DNA from: Bacillota bacterium
GTDB taxonomy: Bacteria; Bacillota; Bacilli; Bacillales; Cytobacillaceae
Reading direction: 5' to 3'
Assembly: GCA_030705745.1 (NCBI GenBank)
Contig: JAUZPT010000047.1
Span: 1-12,433 of the forward strand
Length of the DNA stretch: 12,433 nucleotides
This document shows positions 1 to 5,756 of the stretch, piece by piece (position 1 is the stretch's first letter; each line of letters opens with the position of its first letter). Position numbers and translations under genes: made by a program. A model generated the notes under the pieces. It saw only the letters and a list, made by a program, of their open reading frames with translations, was not told where the DNA came from and did not search any database.

Positions 1-412
1 ACTGGTCAAGCAAATAAGCCGTTGCCATCGTGAGTGTAACCGGACAATAAAAGCCAGGCTCCGTTTGTGACAGCAAATATCCCTGAGCATACGAGTATAA
101 ATAACCGCCTTTCTTTCCCAACTCAGGAATTTCTTTATGTATATAGCCGACAATGCCAGTGTTATACGTTTCCTCAACGGTTCTCCGGTACCAGTCATTC
201 ACCCATACACTTGAAACATCCACTCCGTACGCAACGAATTTAATTAAGCGTGGCTGTCCTTCCCGGTCCGTGAACCGTGCGCGCTCGTCGATTTCATTTG
301 CACACTTCTCACCGAACAATGTCAGTTCCTTGTCGGCATACAAGAAAACATCCGGCTCCAATACCTCTTTTAATAAGGCTTGAAAAACGGGATCTTCTTT
401 GTAAAAATTCAT
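1..412 (-). CDS. AidB-like acyl-CoA dehydrogenase family protein, N-terminal part (cut by window edge)
   Basis: The reading frame runs open from an ATG at 412 to the window edge, giving the first 137 residues. The start is supported by GGAG and GGTGAT upstream, the latter matching the extended anti-SD pairing. Residues 118-137 (EPGFYCPVTLTMATAYLLDQ) and the preceding helical stretch with VNDWYRR (71-77) resemble the N-terminal domain of the AidB branch of acyl-CoA dehydrogenases; E. coli AidB has the similar CPITMTFA. These are FAD flavoproteins, usually about 550-600 residues, and AidB itself is tied to the alkylation response. The catalytic and FAD-binding parts lie outside the window, so substrate and activity cannot be judged. 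An ordinary fatty-acid dehydrogenase is the alternative, but the long N-terminal extension before the CPVT motif favours the AidB type. Confidence 0.72.
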   Translation of the reverse strand, partial: MNFYKEDPVFQALLKEVLEPDVFLYADKELTLFGEKCANEIDERARFTDREGQPRLIKFVAYGVDVSSVWVNDWYRRTVEETYNTGIVGYIHKEIPELGKKGGYLYSYAQGYLLSQTEPGFYCPVTLTMATAYLLDQ

Positions 413-474
413 ATATCACCACTCCATTCCAAATAGTACTGACGGAAATTAATTTCTGAATAATCAATAAATTT

Positions 475-483
475 ATTATATCA
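475..483 (-). promoter_or_regulatory. Candidate extended -10 promoter for the AidB-like gene
   Basis: On the minus strand the sequence reads TGATATAAT, a perfect TG-n-TATAAT extended -10. This would place the start of transcription near 468, about 56 nt before the ATG at 412. No good -35 is visible, which an extended -10 tolerates. A weaker plus-strand TATACT at 498-503 could serve the divergent gene at 534. Both are calls by eye in an AT-rich spacer. Confidence 0.4.
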
Positions 484-533
484 TGCACCACTGCGGTTAT
501 ACTATAAATAACAGAAACAAAAGGAGCAATTAA

Positions 534-1046
534 ATGGAAAAGAAACAGGCATTATCAATCATTAACATCATAGACTCATGGAGTCATTCCGGGTCACCCC
601 ATTATGAATCGAGCAGGCTTGCTGATCGCAATGGCTCATTGCACGACTTCCATCAATGGGCAAACAGAAAGCCTTTGCTCGCTGGATACGAGGTGACAAA
701 ACCTGAAGGTGACGGGTACTTTTTATTGTTTATCGACTGGCACCGAAACAATAACTTTTATTTAGTCATTTATGCGCATAACAAATCCACCACCTATGCC
801 GAACTTCAAAAAACGGTGGAAGTGGAGGGACTGCAATACATAGCATGGAAATACAATCCGTTAAAACGTGATGGAAAAAACGATCAACGAAAGATGTATT
901 TTAAGCAAGCGTTTGGATCTTTATTTGTAAACATCCAGCTTCCAACCACCACATCGGAAGTGGATGCCTTTTTCGGGCAGCTGTTCAAGCTTTGCAGCAA
1001 TAGACTAAAAGCCGATCGAATCGTTGAAGTGTTTGATTTTGAGTGA
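534..1046 (+). CDS. Hypothetical protein, 170 residues, unrecognised
   Basis: I do not recognise the family. The start ATG has AAGGAG 7 nt upstream (521-526), so expression is credible. The protein looks soluble: there is no signal peptide or membrane segment. It is rich in aromatic residues and has a central run of alternating hydrophobic strands (GYFLLFIDW, FYLVIYAH, around residues 62-83). A basic stretch WKYNPLKRDGKNDQRKMYF lies near 105-123, and the C-terminal half ends in a helix with TTTSEVDAFFGQLFKLCSNR. The layout suggests a small alpha/beta protein. It is convergent with the DUF2971 gene, with only 19 nt between stops and no clear terminator there. No function is proposed. Confidence 0.75.
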   Translation: MEKKQALSIINIIDSWSHSGSPHYESSRLADRNGSLHDFHQWANRKPLLAGYEVTKPEGDGYFLLFIDWHRNNNFYLVIYAHNKSTTYAELQKTVEVEGLQYIAWKYNPLKRDGKNDQRKMYFKQAFGSLFVNIQLPTTTSEVDAFFGQLFKLCSNRLKADRIVEVFDFE

Positions 1047-1065
1047 AAAGGGTTACGGGGGAATA

Positions 1066-2019
1066 TTAAAATCGCAACGGGATAACCGACGTTTTGATTT
1101 GTGTTCCTTCGGTCGATTCCGTGTCGTATCCAAGGGAGTTCAAAAACGTATCAAGCCCAAGGAAGGCATTGTCCATTTTGTTCGTCGGGCCAATCCAGAT
1201 TTCCTTAAGCGGGAGTTTCGTCTTATCCCCTGTTATTTCTTTGAAATTCAACTCGATAAAGGGCATAATAACCCCCTTGGACGTTCTAAATTTAACATCG
1301 GTTTTCCGTGCTTCAGGAAATGCTTCAGGAAAAAAGGCAATTCGATATTCCTCCTCCTGTTTAAACGAAGGATGCTTAAAAAAGTAGCTGTAAATCAGGA
1401 TTCTAAACATGAACTTGTCAGTAATGATGTCTAAATCTTCTTCCGAACGATCCGAAATCGACTCCCAAATATGAAAGTATTTCAGGAATTCTTCACGGAT
1501 GATTTCTTCCTGAATATCTTCATCATAGATGACAAAACCGCTTATAAAAGCATCCCGGTAACGGTATTCGAGAATTTGATGAAGATGTTCAGAGTCCAAA
1601 CCAATGTTGTAGCCATCAAACTGCGAGTAGGAAGACCAATTCGTAATCAAATCAGAAACGTCTGTCAACGACAAAACATAACATTTACTTCGATGATGCA
1701 TATTAAAATAAATGCCTTCCAAATTTCTGAAAATCGATTGCTTAAAAGGAAAGCGTGAATCCTCCTCGCATATTTGACTCGTGACGTTTTCAATCACTGT
1801 TTTAATATATTTTAATTCAGATGTATCATTCAAAAATTCACTTCTAGTTCCCCAAAAAATGCCCGTGTCAATAATCGCATACAATGCCAATAGATTGGTA
1901 TAGTGATAAAGTATACCGTTCGTCTTCATTTTGATTTTGTACTCCCGTTCAAGACTTTCCTCCAACGTGTTAATCAAGTACATTCCTTTGTTTTCATTGT
2001 CATAAAAGCCGGTACCCAC
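1066..2019 (-). CDS. DUF2971 family protein
   Basis: This 317-residue protein carries the pattern of the DUF2971 family. LYHYT is at 37-41 and FLNDTSE at 62-68. A middle LSLTD...LITNWSSY block is at 116-131, followed by GYNIGLD (136-142). A late K...EEEYRI block is at 219-227, and a KEIWIGP strand at 272-278. The start is a GTG (2017-2019) with GGGAGG at 2028-2033, 8 nt away; the internal Met at 31 has no comparable site. The molecular function of DUF2971 is, to my knowledge, not established. The spread of conserved H, Y/W and E residues recalls ADP-ribosyltransferase-like folds, but that is my inference. There is no signal peptide or membrane segment. It is divergent from tnrA and convergent with the hypothetical gene at 534. 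Confidence 0.78.
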   Translation of the reverse strand: MGTGFYDNENKGMYLINTLEESLEREYKIKMKTNGILYHYTNLLALYAIIDTGIFWGTRSEFLNDTSELKYIKTVIENVTSQICEEDSRFPFKQSIFRNLEGIYFNMHHRSKCYVLSLTDVSDLITNWSSYSQFDGYNIGLDSEHLHQILEYRYRDAFISGFVIYDEDIQEEIIREEFLKYFHIWESISDRSEEDLDIITDKFMFRILIYSYFFKHPSFKQEEEYRIAFFPEAFPEARKTDVKFRTSKGVIMPFIELNFKEITGDKTKLPLKEIWIGPTNKMDNAFLGLDTFLNSLGYDTESTEGTQIKTSVIPLRF

Positions 2020-2068
2020 TTCACATTCCTCCCTAACGATCTTTCATAAAAATTTTCAGACAAATTTA

Positions 2069-2097
2069 TTTTCATGTGAGAAAAACTAACATATAAT
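2069..2097 (+). promoter_or_regulatory. tnrA promoter: TTTTCA (-35), 17-nt spacer, TATAAT (-10)
   Basis: A perfect TATAAT lies at 2092-2097, with TTTTCA (4/6 match to the -35 consensus) at 2069-2074, exactly 17 nt away. Transcription would start near 2104, leaving a 35-nt leader to the ATG at 2139. The -10 sits in a perfect palindrome TAACATATAATGTTA (2087-2101). The spacer is filled by a TnrA/GlnR box, listed separately. Confidence 0.65.
2075..2091 (+). promoter_or_regulatory. TnrA/GlnR box in the tnrA promoter
   Basis: TGTGAGAAAAACTAACA matches the published TnrA/GlnR consensus TGTNA-N7-TNACA at every defined position. It occupies the whole 17-nt spacer between the -35 and -10 of tnrA. TnrA-activated promoters usually have the box about 50 bp before the start site, so this placement predicts repression, either by TnrA itself or by GlnR in nitrogen excess. 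Confidence 0.78.
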
Positions 2098-2138
2098 GTT
2101 AAAAACATTTATTTTGATTTTTAATGAGAGGTGAAAAC

Positions 2139-2462
2139 ATGAGCGATCCTTTTTCCTATAAAAATAAAAAAGTAATTAGCATCGGTGTGATGAAGGAGCT
2201 TACCGGCCTTTCCGAAAGGCAAATCCGTTATTACGAAGAACGAAAGCTTATTTTCCCTGAAAGATCTGCGGGCGGAAGCCGTAAATTTTCCTTTTCTGAT
2301 GTTGAGCTGTTAATGGATATAGCCAATAAAATTGAAGACGGTGTGCAAACGTACGAAATTCGACAAGAAATGATTCGTAAACAAAAGGAACAAAATGAAC
2401 AGGTCGTTCGCCAGAAAATGATCCAAGGACAAATTAATGCTCAATTTGGCATTCGCAAGTAA
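2139..2462 (+). CDS. tnrA: TnrA, global nitrogen regulator (MerR family)
   Basis: The 107-residue protein aligns along its length with B. subtilis TnrA (about 110 residues). Its winged helix-turn-helix holds [26 protein letters not shown] (12-37), followed by the wing [10 protein letters not shown] (43-52). In B. subtilis, TnrA is a dimeric DNA-binding protein that activates or represses nitrogen genes under nitrogen limitation and is held inactive by feedback-inhibited glutamine synthetase. The C-terminal segment that makes that contact is kept here ([14 protein letters not shown], 90-103), so the same control is expected. GlnR is the close alternative, but it is longer, has a different tail and precedes glnA. 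I chose the ATG at 2139, which has GAGGTG a few bases upstream. An in-frame ATG at 2124 overlaps that site and has none of its own. The next gene is amtB, a classic TnrA target. Confidence 0.93.
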   Translation: MSDPFSYKNKKVISIGVMKELTGLSERQIRYYEERKLIFPERSAGGSRKFSFSDVELLMDIANKIEDGVQTYEIRQEMIRKQKEQNEQVVRQKMIQGQINAQFGIRK

Positions 2463-2509
2463 CTCCTCCTTCATTTTATTATTGAGGAGAATAGAAAGAA
2501 CAAAAACCA

Positions 2510-2526
2510 TGTCAGATTTTCTGACT
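2510..2526 (+). promoter_or_regulatory. TnrA box upstream of amtB
   Basis: TGTCAGATTTTCTGACT matches the TnrA consensus TGTNA-N7-TNACA at all defined positions except the last (T for A), and has a perfect GTCAG/CTGAC dyad. It is centred 88 nt before the amtB ATG. In B. subtilis the transporter operon nrgAB is activated from a box about 50 bp before the start site. A weak -10 (GACAAT, 2562-2567) lies at roughly that distance, with no clear -35, as is typical of activator-dependent promoters. Confidence 0.72.
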
Positions 2527-2605
2527 CATTAGTAGAATCTCCTTTCTTTCCATGGCAAGATGACAATTAATACTTTTAAAAATTGCGATGTGAAGGAGAG
2601 AAACG

Positions 2606-3868
2606 ATGGATACTGCATATTTACTAAATAGCCTTTGGGTATTAATCAGCGCTGTGCTCGTTATTCTGATGATTGGTGGATTCATACTTCTCGAAACAGG
2701 TTCAACCCGAATGAAAAATGCGGGCCATATTGCTGGCAAGACGATTCTCACCTTCAGCATCTCCTCGATTGTCTTCTGGGCAGCCGGATATGGCTTAATT
2801 TTCGGAAAAGGAAATGCCTTGATCGGATTCACGGACTTCCTTTATTCAGGTTACGATATTGCAGGAGTAAAACTATCAGGCTCGGTATTTTTCTTATTTC
2901 AGCTCGCATTTGCTGGAATATCGTTAACGGTAGCGTTCGGTGGCTTTGCCGAACGAGCGAAACTAGTTTCTTACCTCGTCTTTTCTGTTTTGTTTTCGGT
3001 TTTTGTTTATCCACCAATCGCACACTGGATTTGGGGCGGGGGTTGGCTTTCAAAACTTGGAGAACAAGATTTTGCCGGCTCTACCGTAGTACATTTAACC
3101 GGGGCGATGGGTGCATTGGCAGCTACGATTCTATTAAAACCAAGGATTGGAAAATTCAACAAAGATGGTTCTGCTAATAATTTGGAAGGCCATAATCAAG
3201 TTTTTACCGCCTTAAGCGTATTGCTTTTGTGGGTCGGATGGTTCGGTTTTAATGCAGGAAGCACGCTTTCTGTGGATGGCGCATTTTTCGGCTATGTGGC
3301 TCTGAATACAAATCTTGCAGCGGCAGCAGGCACAGTCGCTTCCCTGATTATCTCTTGGATGGCTTTGGGCAAGGTGGATGTTCCGATGATGTTGAACGGT
3401 GCATTAGCTGGACTTGTCGCCATCACTGCCTCTTGCGCATATGTAGATACATGGGCAGCGGTGGTCATCGGTTTTATAGCGGGAATACTTGTATTTTACA
3501 GCATACGGTTCTTTGAGAGCAAAGGAATTGATGACCCGATTTTCGCCCTATCCGTTCACGGTGCCGCAGGTGTTTGGGGAACATTGTCCACCGGATTTTT
3601 CGCGACAAAAAAGCTTGCAGCCATCGGAAAACCCGGTTTATTTTATGGCGGCGGCTTAGAACAGCTCGGAGTTCAGACTATAGGTGTGCTTGCGTGCGCT
3701 GTTTACGCATTTATCGTTTCGTACATTTTCTTATCGATCATGAAGCATTTCCTTAATGGATTGCGAGTGACGGAAGAAGAAGAAATTATCGGTCTTGATA
3801 TGAGCGAGCACGGAAGCTACGGATATCCCGAATTGCTTAAAAACGAAAGAAAATTTCAAGTAAAATAA
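2606..3868 (+). CDS. amtB: Ammonium transporter AmtB/NrgA
   Basis: This is a 420-residue Amt/MEP/Rh ammonium channel of the cytoplasmic membrane, similar in size to B. subtilis NrgA (about 404). Family marks are GGFAERAK (112-119), DFAGSTVVHLTGA (155-167) and GHNQ...LLWVGWFGFNAGST (195-220). The pore twin histidines are H163 and H318 (SVHGAAGVWGT). About eleven hydrophobic segments can be traced. The cytoplasmic tail EEEEIIGLDMSEHGSYGYPEL (about 390-410) is the kind of motif that contacts PII proteins in other AmtB proteins. The start follows GGAGAG. No terminator separates it from the DUF294 gene 49 nt downstream, so the two are probably co-transcribed. The PII gene found next to this transporter in B. 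subtilis (nrgB) is absent. Confidence 0.95.
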   Translation: MDTAYLLNSLWVLISAVLVILMIGGFILLETGSTRMKNAGHIAGKTILTFSISSIVFWAAGYGLIFGKGNALIGFTDFLYSGYDIAGVKLSGSVFFLFQLAFAGISLTVAFGGFAERAKLVSYLVFSVLFSVFVYPPIAHWIWGGGWLSKLGEQDFAGSTVVHLTGAMGALAATILLKPRIGKFNKDGSANNLEGHNQVFTALSVLLLWVGWFGFNAGSTLSVDGAFFGYVALNTNLAAAAGTVASLIISWMALGKVDVPMMLNGALAGLVAITASCAYVDTWAAVVIGFIAGILVFYSIRFFESKGIDDPIFALSVHGAAGVWGTLSTGFFATKKLAAIGKPGLFYGGGLEQLGVQTIGVLACAVYAFIVSYIFLSIMKHFLNGLRVTEEEEIIGLDMSEHGSYGYPELLKNERKFQVK

Positions 3869-3917
3869 TTCCGGAAAGTTTGCTAGATGATCCTAACCTA
3901 AGGAGGGTGCAAGCGAA

Positions 3918-4889
3918 ATGGTTTACTGCACCTATAAAGAAATAAGAATGTATCGGGATACCCACATTTCCAGCGTTTCACACGATCATTTTGAGCTTAA
4001 CCGATTTCACGATGAATTGATGCGGCACGTTGTGGAGCTTGCCATTAGCCGAACGGCTGAAAAATTAGGGCCCACTCCCTGCCCTTTTTCTTTTTTTGTC
4101 ATGGGAAGTGCCGGCCGCATGGAGCAGGCGATTTGGAGCGATCAGGACAACGGAATTATTTTTCAAAACAAAAACATCGAAACAAAAACATATTTCATTC
4201 AATTAGGACAGGAAATTACAAATGGACTTTTTGAAGTAGGGTACACCTATTGTGATGGAGGTGTCATGGCAAGCAATGACCAGTGGTGCAAATCTCTATC
4301 GGAATGGGAAGAACAAATCTCGGAATGGATTGAAGAATCATCATGGGAAACCATCCGCAACCTTTTAATTCTGATAGACGGACGCCATCTGTATGGAGAG
4401 AATCAGTTTATCACTAATGTAAAAAAAGCTGCATACCGTTCTATTCATCAAGAACATTTGCTTGCACGCATGCTCGATAATACGATGCTTTTAAAAAAGG
4501 GAGTCGGTTTGTTGGGGCAGTTTTTAACCGAGACACACGGTCCTCATTCCACCTTACTCAATATAAAGGAACGAGCCCTTTATCCTTATGTAAACGCGCT
4601 CCGTCTCTTGGCCGTTAAAGAAAAAATTGAAGAAACTTCTTCTCTTGCCCGAATTCAAAAGCTACCTGCAGAAGTGATGAATTCTCATGAACGCGAAGTA
4701 TATGAAAAACAATTCTTGCAACTATTATACTACCGTATAACCTACGGTGACCATTCAAACTATGAATCCGGCCATTATCTTGTTGTAAGCCGATTGTCTC
4801 GTCAGGAAAAAAAAGAGATGAAAAGCATTATTCGAAATGGTCCACATCTGTATCAATTTGTTCGAAAACTCATCGAAAGGGACGTTTGA
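3918..4889 (+). CDS. DUF294 nucleotidyltransferase-like protein (GlnD-like fold)
   Basis: The 323-residue protein has the polymerase-beta/GlnD-type nucleotidyltransferase motif GSAGRMEQAIWSDQDN at 63-78, with D75 and D77 as likely metal-binding acids. CDGGVMASNDQWCKSLSEW (112-130) is also typical of DUF294. The second half (about 175-310), including LLNIKERALYPYVNALRLLA (213-232), matches the partner domain annotated as putative nucleotidyltransferase substrate-binding. Many DUF294 proteins also carry cNMP-binding and CBS domains; this one does not, so it is a minimal form. Its substrate is unknown. By fold it could transfer a nucleotide to a protein, as GlnD does to PII, or make a small nucleotide. 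AGGAGG at 3901-3906 precedes the ATG by 11 nt. It lies behind amtB and one nucleotide before the exonuclease, consistent with a single TnrA-controlled operon. Confidence 0.85.
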   Translation: MVYCTYKEIRMYRDTHISSVSHDHFELNRFHDELMRHVVELAISRTAEKLGPTPCPFSFFVMGSAGRMEQAIWSDQDNGIIFQNKNIETKTYFIQLGQEITNGLFEVGYTYCDGGVMASNDQWCKSLSEWEEQISEWIEESSWETIRNLLILIDGRHLYGENQFITNVKKAAYRSIHQEHLLARMLDNTMLLKKGVGLLGQFLTETHGPHSTLLNIKERALYPYVNALRLLAVKEKIEETSSLARIQKLPAEVMNSHEREVYEKQFLQLLYYRITYGDHSNYESGHYLVVSRLSRQEKKEMKSIIRNGPHLYQFVRKLIERDV

Positions 4890-4890
4890 C

Positions 4891-5622
4891 ATGGGAATGC
4901 ATGAAATGATTCATTTTTTCAGGCAAATGTCCGGAAAGCTAGATTCGGCCCTATATGCCGGTATTCAAGGTCAAACAGATCCCCGTTCCATCTCCTTTAT
5001 GCGGCAGCTTCAGAAAGACTTGAAGAAAAAAAACAGTCTTGATGTAACGCTGGAACAATTGGAGGTAGTCGTTTTTGATCTTGAAACCACTGGATTTTCC
5101 CCGGAAACTGGTGATCGTCCCATTTCGATAGGGGCCATTAAAATGACGGGAAGCCAAGTGGAAGCAGAACAGACTTTTTATTCTCTTATAAATTCAAAAA
5201 CGCCGATTCCCCCTTCAATTTCCGAACTGACGAACATTCGTGATGAAGACTTACTTAAAGCACCTGATGCTAAGGAGGTACTGTTGCAGTTTTATAAATT
5301 CATTGGCAGCCGCATCCTTATTGCCCATCATGCCATACACGAAAAATCGTTTATGCAAAAGCTGAACCGTGACTATTTACGAATCGGTTTCGATCATCGA
5401 ATCATTGATACTTCTTTTTTAATCCGACTTTCTGATCCTCATTTCAAACCGCAGTCTTTGGAGGATATATGCTCTCAATGTGGAATAGCCGTTTCAGGCC
5501 GGCACCATGCACTCAGCGATGCAAAAATGACGGCAATGCTTTGGAGCCATTATCTGAAAAAAGCACAAGGGTTAGGATTTAGCACTCTAAGAGACGTGTA
5601 CGAACATTTAGCCAGACTTTGA
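4891..5622 (+). CDS. DnaQ-like (DEDD family) 3'-5' exonuclease
   Basis: The 243-residue protein has an N-terminal region of about 55 residues and then an RNase-T/DnaQ exonuclease domain. Exo I is FDLETTG (62-68, acids D63 and E65). Exo III is RHHALSDA (204-211, H205 and D210), which makes it DEDDh type. The Exo II position reads AHHAIHEKSF (145-154): the usual Asp appears as Glu (E151) and the usual Asn as His. Family members remove nucleotides from DNA or RNA 3' ends; some act on small nucleotides. The start at 4891 lies 1 nt after the TGA of the DUF294 gene, with AAAGGGA upstream, so translation is probably coupled. An upstream in-frame ATG (4837) is inside the DUF294 gene and is less likely. 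The stop codon falls in the loop of the terminator. Confidence 0.87.
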   Translation: MGMHEMIHFFRQMSGKLDSALYAGIQGQTDPRSISFMRQLQKDLKKKNSLDVTLEQLEVVVFDLETTGFSPETGDRPISIGAIKMTGSQVEAEQTFYSLINSKTPIPPSISELTNIRDEDLLKAPDAKEVLLQFYKFIGSRILIAHHAIHEKSFMQKLNRDYLRIGFDHRIIDTSFLIRLSDPHFKPQSLEDICSQCGIAVSGRHHALSDAKMTAMLWSHYLKKAQGLGFSTLRDVYEHLARL

Positions 5623-5637
5623 TTCTGGCTTTTTTTT
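5610..5637 (+). terminator. Rho-independent terminator of the amtB operon
   Basis: AGCCAGA (5610-5616) pairs with TCTGGCT (5624-5630), with a 7-nt loop and a following run of T to 5637. The TGA stop codon of the exonuclease gene (5620-5622) lies in the loop. Confidence 0.85.
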
Positions 5638-5682
5638 GGCATAAAATTAGAGTTCTAGAAATATATATCAAGCCACGAACGA

Positions 5683-5736
5683 AGAAAAGCTTTACATTCC
5701 TTCCATGGTGGAATAATGATGGGAATAGGCTTTTCT
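5683..5736 (+). promoter_or_regulatory. Nested hairpin in the leader of the beta-helix gene
   Basis: Three nested stems can be drawn. AGAAAAGC (5683-5690) pairs with GCTTTTCT (5729-5736). Inside it, ATTCC (5696-5700) pairs with GGAAT (5722-5726). At the tip, TTCCA (5701-5705) pairs with TGGAA (5709-5713). The last stem ends in a pyrimidine-rich TTTTCTTTT, so it could act as a terminator or attenuator. It stops 8 nt before the ribosome binding site of the gene at 5757. Its function is inferred only from its shape. Confidence 0.5.
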
Positions 5737-5756
5737 TTTAAAATGAGGTGAACGGT

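Noticed and set aside
1024..1758. Plus-strand open frames across the DUF2971 region.
   Set aside because: They are antisense shadows of the DUF2971 gene, with no ribosome sites and no recognisable protein features.
2097..2113. A second TnrA box downstream of the first in the tnrA leader (TGTTA-N7-TTATT).
   Set aside because: Only the left half fits; the right half lacks the CA of TNACA.
2463..2489. CTCCTC...GAGGAG hairpin between tnrA and amtB as a terminator.
   Set aside because: The 6-bp stem has a 15-nt loop and no T-run follows, so it is not a convincing rho-independent terminator.
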